From an uncultured Lachnospiraceae bacterium (lineage in GTDB: Bacteria > Bacillota > Clostridia > Lachnospirales > Lachnospiraceae): 12,453 nt of DNA. Under the pieces are notes generated by a model. That model was not told the DNA's origin. It was given only the letters and a program-made list of their open reading frames with translations, and ran no database searches. The position numbers and the translations under genes are program-made. Location of the stretch: contig CAJUMM010000076.1 of assembly GCA_910586955.1 (NCBI GenBank), forward strand, positions 1 through 12,453, read 5' to 3'. Positions 1 to 7,397 of this stretch are shown here, piece after piece (position 1 is the first letter of the stretch; each line of letters starts with the position of its first letter).

Positions 1-1
1 C

Positions 2-175
2 GGCAACTGGCTGGTAGTGGTATTGGGAAATCTCTTTGTCTGTGCCATGGAAGGCCTTATCGTGGGTATCCAGGTACTGCGTCTGGAGTACTACGAGCTC
101 TTCAGCCGTTACTATAAAGGAACCGGGCGGGAGTTTAAGCCCTATCAGTTACAATACAATCAGAATGTAAAATGA
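2..175 (+). CDS. atpI: V-type ATP synthase subunit I, 3' end only (partial)
   Basis: This is the last 57 codons of subunit I (the a-subunit homologue), the large membrane stator that forms the ion half-channels beside the K ring. What is visible is the end of the last membrane helix (about WLVVVLGNLFVCAMEGLIVG) followed by the cytosolic tail with the family's conserved ending: LRLEYYELFSRYYKGTGREF, then KPY. The stop is TGA at 173-175 and a Shine-Dalgarno for atpK follows 2 bases later, so the two genes are tightly coupled. The 5' part, including the cytosolic N-terminal arm and most helices, lies outside the window. Identification is firm despite the short length because the tail motif and the next seven genes agree. 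Confidence 0.9.
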   Translation, partial: GNWLVVVLGNLFVCAMEGLIVGIQVLRLEYYELFSRYYKGTGREFKPYQLQYNQNVK

Positions 176-193
176 TTAAGGAGGATTTAAATT

Positions 194-631
194 ATGTCTA
201 TGTTAGTAAAAGTTTTGTTGGTAGCAGCCCTGGTATTGAGCATTGTCATTCCCTTCGGCACATATTTCTGCGGGGAGAAGAATAGAAAGCGCTATAAGAA
301 ATCCCTGGCCTGCAACTGTTTCTTCTTCTTCAGCACCTTGGTGCTGGCGTCCATTCTGGCCTACGGCGGTAATGTCCATGCAGCGGAAGCCGGGGAAGCG
401 GCGGCAAATTCCGGCCTGGCAACAGGCCTTGGCTACATTGCGGCGGCACTTGTTACCAGCCTCTCCGGCATTGGTTCCGGTATTGCGGTGGCTTCTTCTG
501 CCAGCGCGGCCCTGGGAGCCATCAGTGAGGATCAGAGCGTGTTCGGTAAGTCCATGATCTTTGTAGCTATGGCAGAGGGTATCGCCCTGTACGGCCTTAT
601 TATTTCCTTCATGATTCTGGGTAAACTGTAA
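194..631 (+). CDS. atpK: V-type ATP synthase subunit K (proteolipid c-ring subunit)
   Basis: This is the rotor-ring proteolipid that carries H+ or Na+ through the membrane. The 145-residue product has four hydrophobic segments, at about 4-25, 42-60, 73-100 and 117-143. Only the last two match the classical c hairpin: a Gly/Ala-rich helix with SGIGSG at 91-96, then AEGIALYG with the ion-binding carboxylate E128. The first two helices lack a carboxylate, are joined by a basic loop (EKNRKRYKKS) and end at VHA-AEA near 61-66, which resembles a signal-peptidase site. The family is usually either an 80-100 residue single hairpin or a duplicated protein near 156 residues, so this layout is intermediate. 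ATG 194 is preferred over ATG 200 because AAGGAGG at 178-184 lies 9 bases upstream. Ser95 stands where Na+-binding rings usually have Gln, which weakly favours H+. Confidence 0.92.
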   Translation: MSMLVKVLLVAALVLSIVIPFGTYFCGEKNRKRYKKSLACNCFFFFSTLVLASILAYGGNVHAAEAGEAAANSGLATGLGYIAAALVTSLSGIGSGIAVASSASAALGAISEDQSVFGKSMIFVAMAEGIALYGLIISFMILGKL

Positions 632-657
632 AACGGCCCGAAAGGCAGGAATAAGCA

Positions 658-966
658 ATGAAAATGTATTTGATAAGCGACAATATGGATACCTGTACAG
701 GAATGCGCCTGGCAGGCGTGGAGGGCACCGTGGCCGGCGGAAAAGAGGAGCTGAAAGCGGCCCTGGACCGGGTTCTGGCCGATAAGGAGATTGCCATTGT
801 GATTCTCACGGAGAAGTTCGGACGGGAGTACCCGGAACTGATTGATGAAGTGCGCTTCAGCCGAAGCCTGCCCCTGCTGATTGAGATTCCGGACCGCCAC
901 GGCACCCAGAGAGGGGAAAATTTTATCACCTCCTATGTGAACGAGGCGGTGGGACTGAAAATCTAG
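658..966 (+). CDS. atpF: V-type ATP synthase subunit F (central shaft)
   Basis: This 102-residue soluble subunit sits on the central shaft with subunit D and rotates inside the A3B3 head (NtpG in Enterococcus nomenclature). The N-terminus MKMYLISDNMDTCTGMRLAG matches the family's opening strand and the D-x-x-T-x-x-G-x-R-L-A-G segment. A second conserved stretch, AIVILTEKFG at about 46-55, is followed by a hydrophobic PLLIEIPD strand at about 72-79, giving the expected Rossmann-like alternation. The length is normal. ATG 658 is chosen because AGGCAGGA at 643-650 is 7 bases upstream. The gene lies 26 bp after atpK and 18 bp before atpE. In many bacterial V-ATPase operons this gene follows subunit C, but no C gene is found between K and E here. 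Confidence 0.92.
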   Translation: MKMYLISDNMDTCTGMRLAGVEGTVAGGKEELKAALDRVLADKEIAIVILTEKFGREYPELIDEVRFSRSLPLLIEIPDRHGTQRGENFITSYVNEAVGLKI

Positions 967-987
967 GAAGGAAGGTGAACCGATTTG
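966..987 (+). promoter_or_regulatory. Ribosome binding site deciding the TTG start of atpE
   Basis: GGAAGGAAGGTG at 966-977 overlaps the last base of the atpF stop and lies 7 bases before TTG 985. No comparable site precedes the in-frame ATG at 1027, which supports a UUG initiation codon and coupling to atpF. Confidence 0.7.
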
Positions 988-1569
988 ACAACGGAAGAGA
1001 AGCTGCAGCATTTTACCACATATACCATGGAATCGGCCAGAAGGAACTGCGACAATTCCATCCGGGAGTATACCGAGGCCCTGGAAAAAATTTTTAAGGA
1101 GCACCAGGAGGCTAAGCGCCGCCAGGAGGATCTGGAGATTAAGACAGAGACGGAGCGGCTGATCCGGGAGAATAACAAACGTTTTTCCGAGGCCCAGATG
1201 ATGATCAAAGGGACTTTGAGCCAGCGCCAGAGAGAGCTTAAGGATAAACTTTTTGTAGAAGTGAAAGATATGCTGGCCCGGTTCTTTGAGACGCCGGAAT
1301 ACCACAGGCAGCTGGTGAAGGAGCTGAAGGAAGCCGTGGCTTTTGCCCGGGGGGAGGAGGTTATCCTCTACGTGGATCCTTCCGATGCGGAGCGGGTGAT
1401 GAGCCTGGAGGTGGAGGTGGGAGCCCCTGTCACCGTCAGCAGCTATTCCTTTACGGGAGGTTCCCGTGCGGTGATTCCGGGAAGGAATATTCTCATTGAC
1501 AATTCCTTTGAGACGAAGCTTGCGGAGGCAAAGGAAGACTTCCAGCTTAAAGGAGGGGAAAAGCCGTGA
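985..1569 (+). CDS. atpE: V-type ATP synthase subunit E (peripheral stalk)
   Basis: This is the peripheral stalk subunit that holds the A3B3 head against rotation. The product is 194 residues from a TTG start. The N-terminal half (about 1-95) is highly charged and helical with heptad-like spacing, as expected for the stalk coiled coil. The C-terminal half (about 100-194) is a mixed globular part ending in DNSFETKLAEAKEDF, which resembles the family's GxxxxDNSFxxRLxxxxE ending. TTG 985 is chosen because GGAAGGAAGGTG at 966-977 lies 7 bases upstream. The next in-frame ATG at 1027 would remove 14 residues and has no good binding site. The stop overlaps the GTG start of atpA by 4 bases, implying translational coupling. 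Sequence in this family is poorly conserved, so position in the operon is part of the evidence. Confidence 0.88.
   Translation: MTTEEKLQHFTTYTMESARRNCDNSIREYTEALEKIFKEHQEAKRRQEDLEIKTETERLIRENNKRFSEAQMMIKGTLSQRQRELKDKLFVEVKDMLARFFETPEYHRQLVKELKEAVAFARGEEVILYVDPSDAERVMSLEVEVGAPVTVSSYSFTGGSRAVIPGRNILIDNSFETKLAEAKEDFQLKGGEKP
1549..1568 (+). promoter_or_regulatory. Ribosome binding site deciding the GTG start of atpA
   Basis: AAAGGAGG at 1549-1556, inside the end of atpE, is 9 bases before GTG 1566. The GTGA at 1566-1569 is both the atpA start and the atpE stop. The next in-frame ATG (1638) would delete the conserved first beta strand GVIYGINGPVV, so GTG is right. Confidence 0.82.
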
Positions 1570-3332
1570 ACAGAACAGGCGTAATCTACGGGATCAACGG
1601 TCCGGTAGTGTATTTGAAAGGCAATACAGGATTTAAAATGGCTGAGATGGTCTATGTGGGAAAGGAACGGCTGGTAGGGGAAGTTATCGGCTTGGAAAAA
1701 GACCGGACCACCATCCAGGTGTACGAGGAGACTACCGGAATCCGGCCGGGGGAACTGGTGGAGGCATCGGGAGCCCCCATTTCCGTGACACTGGCACCGG
1801 GAATCCTGAATAATATTTTCGACGGAATCGAGCGGCCCTTAAGCGAGATTGCAAAGACAGGGGGCGCTTACATCAGCCGTGGAACCGTGGTGGACGCCCT
1901 GGACCGGGAAAAACTCTGGGACGCCCATATGGTGGTGGCGGAGGGAACCCATGTGAGCGGAGGACAGATTATCTGCGAGGTTCCGGAGACTTCCGCTATT
2001 GTTCACAAGGTTATGATTCCCCCGGATCTGTCAGGCATTATTACGAAGGTGGTTCCCGACGGAACATACACCATCGGGGATACCCTGGCGGTACTGCAGC
2101 TGGAGGACGGCAGCGAGCGGGAATTGACCATGATCCAGAAGTGGCCCATCCGTGTGCCCCGGCCCACCCAGAAGCGGTATCCGGCTTCCAGGCCCCTGGT
2201 TACCGGCCAGCGGATTCTGGATACCCTGTTTCCCATTGCCAAGGGGGGCACGGCGGCTGTTCCCGGCGGTTTCGGAACGGGAAAGACCATGACCCAGCAT
2301 CAGATCGCCAAGTGGTCCGATGCGGATATTATTATTTACATCGGCTGCGGGGAGCGGGGCAATGAGATGACCCAGGTGCTGGAGGATTTCTCCAAGCTTG
2401 TGGACCCCAAGTCCGGCAATCCCCTGATGGACCGGACGGCCCTTATTGCCAATACCTCCAACATGCCGGTGGCGGCCCGTGAGGCCAGCATCTATACCGG
2501 CGTGACTCTGGCGGAGTACTACCGGGATATGGGGTATGACGTGGCTATCATGGCGGACTCTACCTCCCGCTGGGCGGAGGCCCTCCGGGAACTTTCCGGC
2601 CGCCTGGAGGAGATGCCTGCGGAGGAAGGCTTCCCTGCTTATCTGGCCTCCCGGCTGTCGGCCTTCTATGAGCGGGCGGGCATGATGATGAATTTAAACG
2701 GTACGGAGGGAAGCGTCTCTATTATCGGGGCCGTGTCCCCCCAGGGCGGCGATTTCTCCGAGCCTGTGACCCAGAATACCAAGCGCTTTGTCCGGTGCTT
2801 CTGGGGGCTGGATAAGTCCCTGGCCTATGCCAGGCATTTCCCGGCGATCCACTGGCTTACCAGCTACAGCGAATATATCCCGGATCTGGCCCCCTGGTAT
2901 AAGGATCATGTGTCCAGGGAGTTTATGGACTGCCGGAACCGGATGATCGTGATTCTCAATCAGGAGAGCAGCTTAATGGAGATCGTAAAGCTTATCGGAA
3001 GCGACGTGCTTCCCGACGATCAGAAGCTGGTGCTGGAGATCTCCAGGGTTATAAGGCTTGGCTTCCTGCAGCAGAATGCCTTCCATCCGGATGATACCTG
3101 CGTGTCTATGGAGAAGCAGATGAAAATGATGCAGACCATCCTGTATCTCTATGACAAGGCGAAGGCCCTTGTGACCATGAATATGCCTATGTCCGTGCTG
3201 AAATCGGAGAATATTTTCGAGAAGGTGATCGCTATGAAATATGATATTCCCAACGATCACCTGGAACTGTTTGACGAGTACAGGCAGGCCATCGATGCTT
3301 TCTACGACCGGGTTCTGGAAAAGAATGCGTAA
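1566..3332 (+). CDS. atpA: V-type ATP synthase catalytic subunit A
   Basis: This is the catalytic nucleotide-binding subunit of the A3B3 head, which hydrolyses or makes ATP in alternation with subunit B. It has 588 residues, normal for the family. Visible domains are the N-terminal beta barrel (GVIYGINGPVV, about 5-15), the long non-homologous region typical of A subunits (about 110-190, with VSGGQIICEVPE), the P-loop GGFGTGKT at 234-241 with K240, GCGERGNEM at 260-268 with the catalytic Glu E263, and Walker B DVAIMADSTSRWAEALRE at 325-342 with D331. SPQGGDFSEPVTQNT at 391-405 is also a family signature. All catalytic residues are intact. The start is GTG with a 4-base overlap on atpE, and atpB follows after 15 bases. 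No oddities in reading frame or length were seen. Confidence 0.98.
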   Translation: MNRTGVIYGINGPVVYLKGNTGFKMAEMVYVGKERLVGEVIGLEKDRTTIQVYEETTGIRPGELVEASGAPISVTLAPGILNNIFDGIERPLSEIAKTGGAYISRGTVVDALDREKLWDAHMVVAEGTHVSGGQIICEVPETSAIVHKVMIPPDLSGIITKVVPDGTYTIGDTLAVLQLEDGSERELTMIQKWPIRVPRPTQKRYPASRPLVTGQRILDTLFPIAKGGTAAVPGGFGTGKTMTQHQIAKWSDADIIIYIGCGERGNEMTQVLEDFSKLVDPKSGNPLMDRTALIANTSNMPVAAREASIYTGVTLAEYYRDMGYDVAIMADSTSRWAEALRELSGRLEEMPAEEGFPAYLASRLSAFYERAGMMMNLNGTEGSVSIIGAVSPQGGDFSEPVTQNTKRFVRCFWGLDKSLAYARHFPAIHWLTSYSEYIPDLAPWYKDHVSREFMDCRNRMIVILNQESSLMEIVKLIGSDVLPDDQKLVLEISRVIRLGFLQQNAFHPDDTCVSMEKQMKMMQTILYLYDKAKALVTMNMPMSVLKSENIFEKVIAMKYDIPNDHLELFDEYRQAIDAFYDRVLEKNA

Positions 3333-3347
3333 GGGGAGGGAAAGAAC

Positions 3348-4733
3348 ATGTCAATCGAATATTTAGGTTTAAGTGAGATTAACGGTCCCCTGATTGTCCT
3401 GGAGGGCGTTCAGGATGCCTCCTACGAGGAGATTGTGGAAATTACCATTGACGGGAAGAAGCGGGAGCTGGGACGTATCATTGAGTGCTACGAGGACAAG
3501 GCTGTGATCCAGGTGTTCGGAGGTACGGACAATATGTCCCTTAGGAACACCCATACCAAGCTGACGGGGCATCCCATGGAGATTGCCCTTTCTCCGGATA
3601 TTCTGGGCCGGACCTTCAACGGTATCGGCCAGCCCATTGACGGTTTAGGGGAAATCCTGTCGGATATCCACCGAAATGTAAACGGCCAGCCCATGAACCC
3701 GGTGATGCGGGAATACCCCAGAAACTATATCCGCACCGGATTTTCCGCCATTGACGGACTGACTACTCTGATCCGGGGGCAGAAACTGCCTATTTTCTCG
3801 GGAAACGGCCTTCCCCACGATCAGCTGGCGGCTCAGCTGGTACGCCAGGCGTCCTTGGGAGAGGATTCCCAGGAAGAGTTCGGAATTGTCTTTGCGGCCA
3901 TGGGTGTGAAATACGATGTGGCAGATTTCTTCCGCCGTGCCTTTGAGGAGAGCGGAGTTTCGGAGCATGTGACCATGTTCCTGAATCTTGCCAATGATCC
4001 GGTGGTGGAGCGTCTGATTACTCCCAGGGTGGCCTTGACGGCTGCGGAATATCTGGCTTTTGAGTGCGGCATGCACATTCTGGTAATTTTGACGGACATG
4101 ACATCCTTTGCGGAGGCCATGCGTGAGGTTTCCTCTTCCAAGGGGGAGATTCCCTCCAGAAAAGGCTATCCGGGTTATTTATACAGCGAACTTGCTACCA
4201 TTTACGAGCGGGCGGGCATTGTGCAGGGCTCCAAAGGCTCTGTGACCCAGATTCCTATTCTGACCATGCCCAATGACGATATTACCCATCCCATTCCCGA
4301 CCTGACCGGTTATATTACCGAGGGGCAGATTGTCCTGGACCGGGCACTTCACGGCCAGGCGGTGTATCCGCCCATCAGTGTTCTTCCTTCCCTGTCCCGT
4401 TTGATGAAGGACGGCATCGGAGAGGGATATACCAGGGGGGATCACCAGGCTTTGGCAAACCAGCTCTTTTCCTCCTATGCCAAGGTAGGAGATGCAAGGG
4501 CTCTTGCGTCAGTCATCGGTGAGGATGAGCTGTCCGCCATTGACAAGCGGTACCTGCTTTTCGGCCGAGCCTTTGAAGAGCGCTATATCGGCCAGGGACC
4601 GGAGGAGAACCGTACCATTGAGGAGACCCTGAATATCGGCTGGGAGCTTCTGGGGATGCTGCCCAGGGAGGAGCTGGACCGGATCGATACCAAGATTCTG
4701 GATCAGTACTATCAGCCCCAGGATCCGGCATAG
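3348..4733 (+). CDS. atpB: V-type ATP synthase regulatory subunit B
   Basis: This is the non-catalytic partner of subunit A in the head. It has 461 residues, the usual length. The P-loop position is occupied by SGNGLPHDQLA at 151-161 rather than a Walker A lysine motif. That is the normal B-subunit state and not decay. The segment PISVLPSLSRLMKDGIG (342-358) carries R351, equivalent to the arginine finger that reaches into the neighbouring A site. The N-terminal barrel (YLGLSEINGPLIVLEGV) and the central ERAGIVQGSKGSVTQIPIL region (287-305) fit the family. ATG 3348 is preceded by GGGGAGGG at 3333-3340, directly after the atpA stop. atpD follows after a 42-base gap with its own strong site. 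Confidence 0.97.
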   Translation: MSIEYLGLSEINGPLIVLEGVQDASYEEIVEITIDGKKRELGRIIECYEDKAVIQVFGGTDNMSLRNTHTKLTGHPMEIALSPDILGRTFNGIGQPIDGLGEILSDIHRNVNGQPMNPVMREYPRNYIRTGFSAIDGLTTLIRGQKLPIFSGNGLPHDQLAAQLVRQASLGEDSQEEFGIVFAAMGVKYDVADFFRRAFEESGVSEHVTMFLNLANDPVVERLITPRVALTAAEYLAFECGMHILVILTDMTSFAEAMREVSSSKGEIPSRKGYPGYLYSELATIYERAGIVQGSKGSVTQIPILTMPNDDITHPIPDLTGYITEGQIVLDRALHGQAVYPPISVLPSLSRLMKDGIGEGYTRGDHQALANQLFSSYAKVGDARALASVIGEDELSAIDKRYLLFGRAFEERYIGQGPEENRTIEETLNIGWELLGMLPREELDRIDTKILDQYYQPQDPA

Positions 4734-4775
4734 AGCCGGGCAGCCGGAAAGGTTATGCCATGAGGAGGTATCTGT

Positions 4776-5390
4776 ATGGATAATCAGTCCTTTCCCACGA
4801 AAGGAAATTTAATACTGGCGAGAAATTCCCTGGTACTGGCCCGCCAGGGCTACGAGCTTATGGATAAGAAGCGCAACATTCTTATCCGGGAGCTTATGGG
4901 GCTGGTGGATCAGGCCAGGGACATTCAGGAAGAGATCCGCACCACCTTTACCACGGCCTATTCGGCCCTCCAGCGGGCCAACGTGGAGCTGGGGATCAAT
5001 TTCGTGGCGGACATTGCCAGGACGGTTCCGGTGGAGGATACCATTGAGGTAAAGCTGCGGAGCATTATGGGGACGGAGATTCCCCTGGTGCGCTACGACG
5101 CCGCCACCCGGGTTCCCACCTACGCTTTCTACAGTACCAAGGAGTCTCTGGACATTGCCCGGGTTTCTTTTGAGAAGGTAAAGGATCTGACGGTGAAGCT
5201 GTCCATGGTAGAAAATTCCGCCTATCAGCTGGCGGCCAATATCAAGAAGGCCCAGAAGCGTGCCAATGCCCTGAAGAATATTACCATTCCCAGGTATGAG
5301 ACATTGACCAGGGATATTGCCAACGCCCTGGAAGAAAAAGAGCGGGAAGAGTTTACCCGTCTGAAAGTGATAAAGCGGATGCACGGGTAA
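4776..5390 (+). CDS. atpD: V-type ATP synthase subunit D (central shaft)
   Basis: This is the long coiled-coil axle that turns inside the A3B3 head and joins it to the membrane ring through subunits F and C. The product has 204 residues. The N-terminal block PTKGNLILARNSLVLARQGY (7-26) is the hallmark of the family and begins the first long helix, running to about residue 80. A second long helix runs from about 125 to the basic C-terminus (EREEFTRLKVIKRMHG). The middle segment (about 85-120) is the less conserved globular part. ATG 4776 is preceded by GAGGAGGT at 4762-4769, 6 bases upstream. It is the last ATPase subunit gene in the run, but transcription probably continues, because the downstream gap is only 41 bp and holds no convincing terminator. 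Confidence 0.96.
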   Translation: MDNQSFPTKGNLILARNSLVLARQGYELMDKKRNILIRELMGLVDQARDIQEEIRTTFTTAYSALQRANVELGINFVADIARTVPVEDTIEVKLRSIMGTEIPLVRYDAATRVPTYAFYSTKESLDIARVSFEKVKDLTVKLSMVENSAYQLAANIKKAQKRANALKNITIPRYETLTRDIANALEEKEREEFTRLKVIKRMHG

Positions 5391-5431
5391 AACCAGCAGG
5401 AGCCCCTACAGGGCTGGCGGAGGAAAGGCAG

Positions 5432-5881
5432 ATGGGTGCTTTAGAGTTACTGACAGGAAATAAAATATGGATGAGCGCTGTCACCGGCTGGTTTGTGGCC
5501 CAGGTTTTGAAAACGCTCATCCATACGTTGTTTACGAGAAAATTTGATCCGGAGCGTTTGATCGGCTCCGGCGGAATGCCCAGCTCCCACGCAGCTACAG
5601 TCTGTGCCATGGCTGCGGCGGCAGGAAGAGGTTTTGGACTGGGATCCTTTGAATTTGCCGTTACGGCAATTCTGGCTATTATTGTCATGCACGATGCTAT
5701 GGGGGTGCGTCTGGAGACAGGGAAACAGGCAAAGCTTCTCAATGAGATTCTCGATACCTTCCGCACCCTGGAAGGAAAGAAATTGACGGAGGATAAGCTG
5801 AAAGAATTTGTGGGCCATACGCCGCTGCAGGTGCTGGCCGGAGCTTTGCTTGGGATTGGAATTGGCTTCTGGATTTCCTGA
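5432..5881 (+). CDS. YuiD-like DUF212 / divergent PAP2 family membrane protein
   Basis: This 149-residue integral membrane protein belongs to the DUF212 (divergent PAP2 phosphatase-like) family, whose Bacillus member is YuiD. Motifs seen are LIGSGGMPSSHAA (43-55) with H53, MHDAMGVR (86-93) with D88, and GHTPLQVLAGALLG (128-141) with H129. These correspond in order to the Ser-His and His motifs of the PAP2 acid-phosphatase fold, but the classical KxxxxxxRP motif is not evident. Hydrophobic helices lie at about 10-32, 53-66, 72-88 and 130-148, so the motif residues are at membrane edges. Its substrate is unknown; lipid or polyprenyl phosphate is only an inference from the fold. GGAGGA at 5419-5424 supports ATG 5432. 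With 41 bp before and 26 bp after, it is probably cotranscribed with the ATPase and citrate synthase. Confidence 0.88.
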   Translation: MGALELLTGNKIWMSAVTGWFVAQVLKTLIHTLFTRKFDPERLIGSGGMPSSHAATVCAMAAAAGRGFGLGSFEFAVTAILAIIVMHDAMGVRLETGKQAKLLNEILDTFRTLEGKKLTEDKLKEFVGHTPLQVLAGALLGIGIGFWIS

Positions 5882-5907
5882 AAACACGGTTTACGAGGAG
5901 GAAGAGC

Positions 5908-7269
5908 ATGAAAAAAGAGTTGACTTTGGATGAGAAATTTGACAGGCTGGTAGAATACAGCATGCGCTCCGGCCGGATTGACGTGGGCCTCTACGGAGAA
6001 TACGACGTAAAGAGGGGGCTTCGGGATTCCTCAGGGAAGGGCGTCCTCACCGGACTGACGGAGATCTCCGATGTGGTGTCCTTTGGATATATAGACGGGG
6101 AGAAGGTTCCTATAGACGGGGAGCTTTATTTCCAGGGGGTGAACGTGCAGGAGCTGGTAAAGGGATTTTCCAGCCGCCGTTTTGCCTTTGAGGAGACCAC
6201 CTACCTTCTGCTTTTCGGAAAGCTTCCCACCAAGGATCAGCTTGCGGAATTTATTGAACTCCTGGGGGAATACCGGGATCTGCCGGATACCTTTGTCCGG
6301 GATGTTATCATGAAGGCTCCAAGCTCCAACATGATGAATACCCTGCAGAAGTGTGTATTGACCCTGTATTCCTATGACGAAAATCCCGAGGATATCTCCA
6401 TTTCCAATGTGCTGAAACAGTCCCTGCACCTGATTGCCCAGTTCCCTCTGATCAGTGTCTACGGCTATCACGCCTATCGGCATTACCGTCTGGACAAGAG
6501 CCTGATTATCCGCAATCCCAAGCCGGATCTTTCCACGGCGGAGAATGTCCTGCGCCTTCTTAGAAAGGACGGGAAATACACGGAGCTGGAGGCACAGGTG
6601 CTGGATGTGGCTCTAGTGCTTCACGCAGAGCACGGCGGCGGAAATAACTCTACCTTCACCACCCACGTGGTTTCCTCCACAGGGACGGATACCTATTCGG
6701 CGGTGGCTGCTTCCCTGGGCTCCTTAAAGGGCCCCAAGCATGGAGGAGCCAATTTAAAGGTCCAGGAGATGATCCAGGATATTAAGGCCCATGTGCCGGA
6801 CTGGAGTGATGAGGAGGCCCTTCGGACCTATCTGGCCCGGATGCTGAAGAAAGAGGTTTTCGACCATGCAGGCCTTATCTACGGAATCGGCCATGCGGTC
6901 TACACGGAGTCCGATCCCAGGGCGGTGATTTTAAAGGAATATGCAAAGCGTCTTTCGGAGGAAAAGGGACTGGAGGAAGAATTTGCCCTCTATGAACGCA
7001 TTGAGCGCCTGGGGGGAGAGTGCCTCATGTCAGGCCGCCGTCTCTTAAAGCCTGTCTGTGCCAACGTAGACTTTTACAGCGGCTTTGTGTACACCATGCT
7101 GGGGCTTCCCCAGGAGCTGTTCACGCCGATTTTCGCCATTTCCCGTATCTCCGGCTGGTGCGCCCACCGGATTGAGGAGCTGGTGAATGCAGGAAAGATT
7201 GTCCGTCCGGCTTATAAGTATGTGGGGCATCATGTGCCTTATGAGGAGCTCTCAGAGCGGGAAGGATAG
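5908..7269 (+). CDS. Citrate synthase (citrate/2-methylcitrate synthase family)
   Basis: This enzyme condenses acetyl-CoA with oxaloacetate to citrate, the entry to the oxidative TCA branch and so to 2-oxoglutarate and glutamate in fermenting anaerobes. It has 453 residues, longer than the 370-430 usual for bacterial forms because of an N-terminal stretch (about 1-75) before the family core. The three catalytic residues are present: H278 in GPKHGGAN, H329 in GIGHAVYT and D388 in NVDFYSG. LVLHAEHGGGNNSTF at 237-250 holds the substrate-binding His239. A Re-type synthase is excluded because those are unrelated HMGL-like proteins. Use of propionyl-CoA (methylcitrate activity) cannot be ruled out from sequence, and no prp genes are nearby. 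GAGGAGGA at 5895-5902 supports ATG 5908. It is the last gene before a hairpin terminator. Confidence 0.95.
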   Translation: MKKELTLDEKFDRLVEYSMRSGRIDVGLYGEYDVKRGLRDSSGKGVLTGLTEISDVVSFGYIDGEKVPIDGELYFQGVNVQELVKGFSSRRFAFEETTYLLLFGKLPTKDQLAEFIELLGEYRDLPDTFVRDVIMKAPSSNMMNTLQKCVLTLYSYDENPEDISISNVLKQSLHLIAQFPLISVYGYHAYRHYRLDKSLIIRNPKPDLSTAENVLRLLRKDGKYTELEAQVLDVALVLHAEHGGGNNSTFTTHVVSSTGTDTYSAVAASLGSLKGPKHGGANLKVQEMIQDIKAHVPDWSDEEALRTYLARMLKKEVFDHAGLIYGIGHAVYTESDPRAVILKEYAKRLSEEKGLEEEFALYERIERLGGECLMSGRRLLKPVCANVDFYSGFVYTMLGLPQELFTPIFAISRISGWCAHRIEELVNAGKIVRPAYKYVGHHVPYEELSEREG

Positions 7270-7324
7270 GAGCTGGATATTTGGGAAAAAGGAACGGCCG
7301 GAGAAATAGAGATTAAGAAAACAG

Positions 7325-7366
7325 TGGGGGGATGTGGTTTGAAAGGATCACATCACCCCATTATTT
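7325..7366 (+). terminator. Probable intrinsic terminator of the atp-citrate synthase unit
   Basis: The arm TGGGGGGATGTG (7325-7336) pairs with CACATCACCCCA (7349-7360) with one G/A mismatch. The inner bases GTTT/GGAT add G-U and A-U pairs and close on a GAAA tetraloop at 7341-7344. The reliance on G-U pairs and a GNRA loop favours an RNA hairpin over a DNA operator. The following tract TTATTT is only moderately T-rich, so termination may be incomplete and some read-through into the response regulator is possible. Confidence 0.6.
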
Positions 7367-7367
7367 G
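7339..7367 (+). promoter_or_regulatory. Weak candidate promoter for the two-component/ABC cassette
   Basis: TTGAAA at 7339-7344 matches five of six bases of a sigma-A -35 box. After a 17-base spacer comes TATTTG at 7362-7367, a poor -10 with only TAT conserved. The -35 box lies in the top of the terminator hairpin. It is the best candidate I could find in the 128-base gap before the response regulator, but a promoter with no sigma-A consensus or one further upstream is equally possible. Confidence 0.25.
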
Positions 7368-7397
7368 TAAAAACAGAAAAAGAAGGGAATTTGGAGA

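Noticed and set aside
532..1305. A 257-codon open frame on the minus strand across atpK, atpF and atpE
   Set aside because: It lies wholly antisense to well-identified genes, shows no recognisable protein motif, and reflects the GC-rich third positions of the sense genes.
3798..3830. Loss of the Walker A motif in atpB as a sign of decay
   Set aside because: SGNGLPHDQLA is the normal non-catalytic B-subunit sequence.
5401..5415. AGCCC/GGGCT inverted repeat just after atpD as a terminator
   Set aside because: Only 5 bp of stem and no T-run. It sits just before the Shine-Dalgarno of the next gene, so I treat it as chance or at most a minor mRNA structure.
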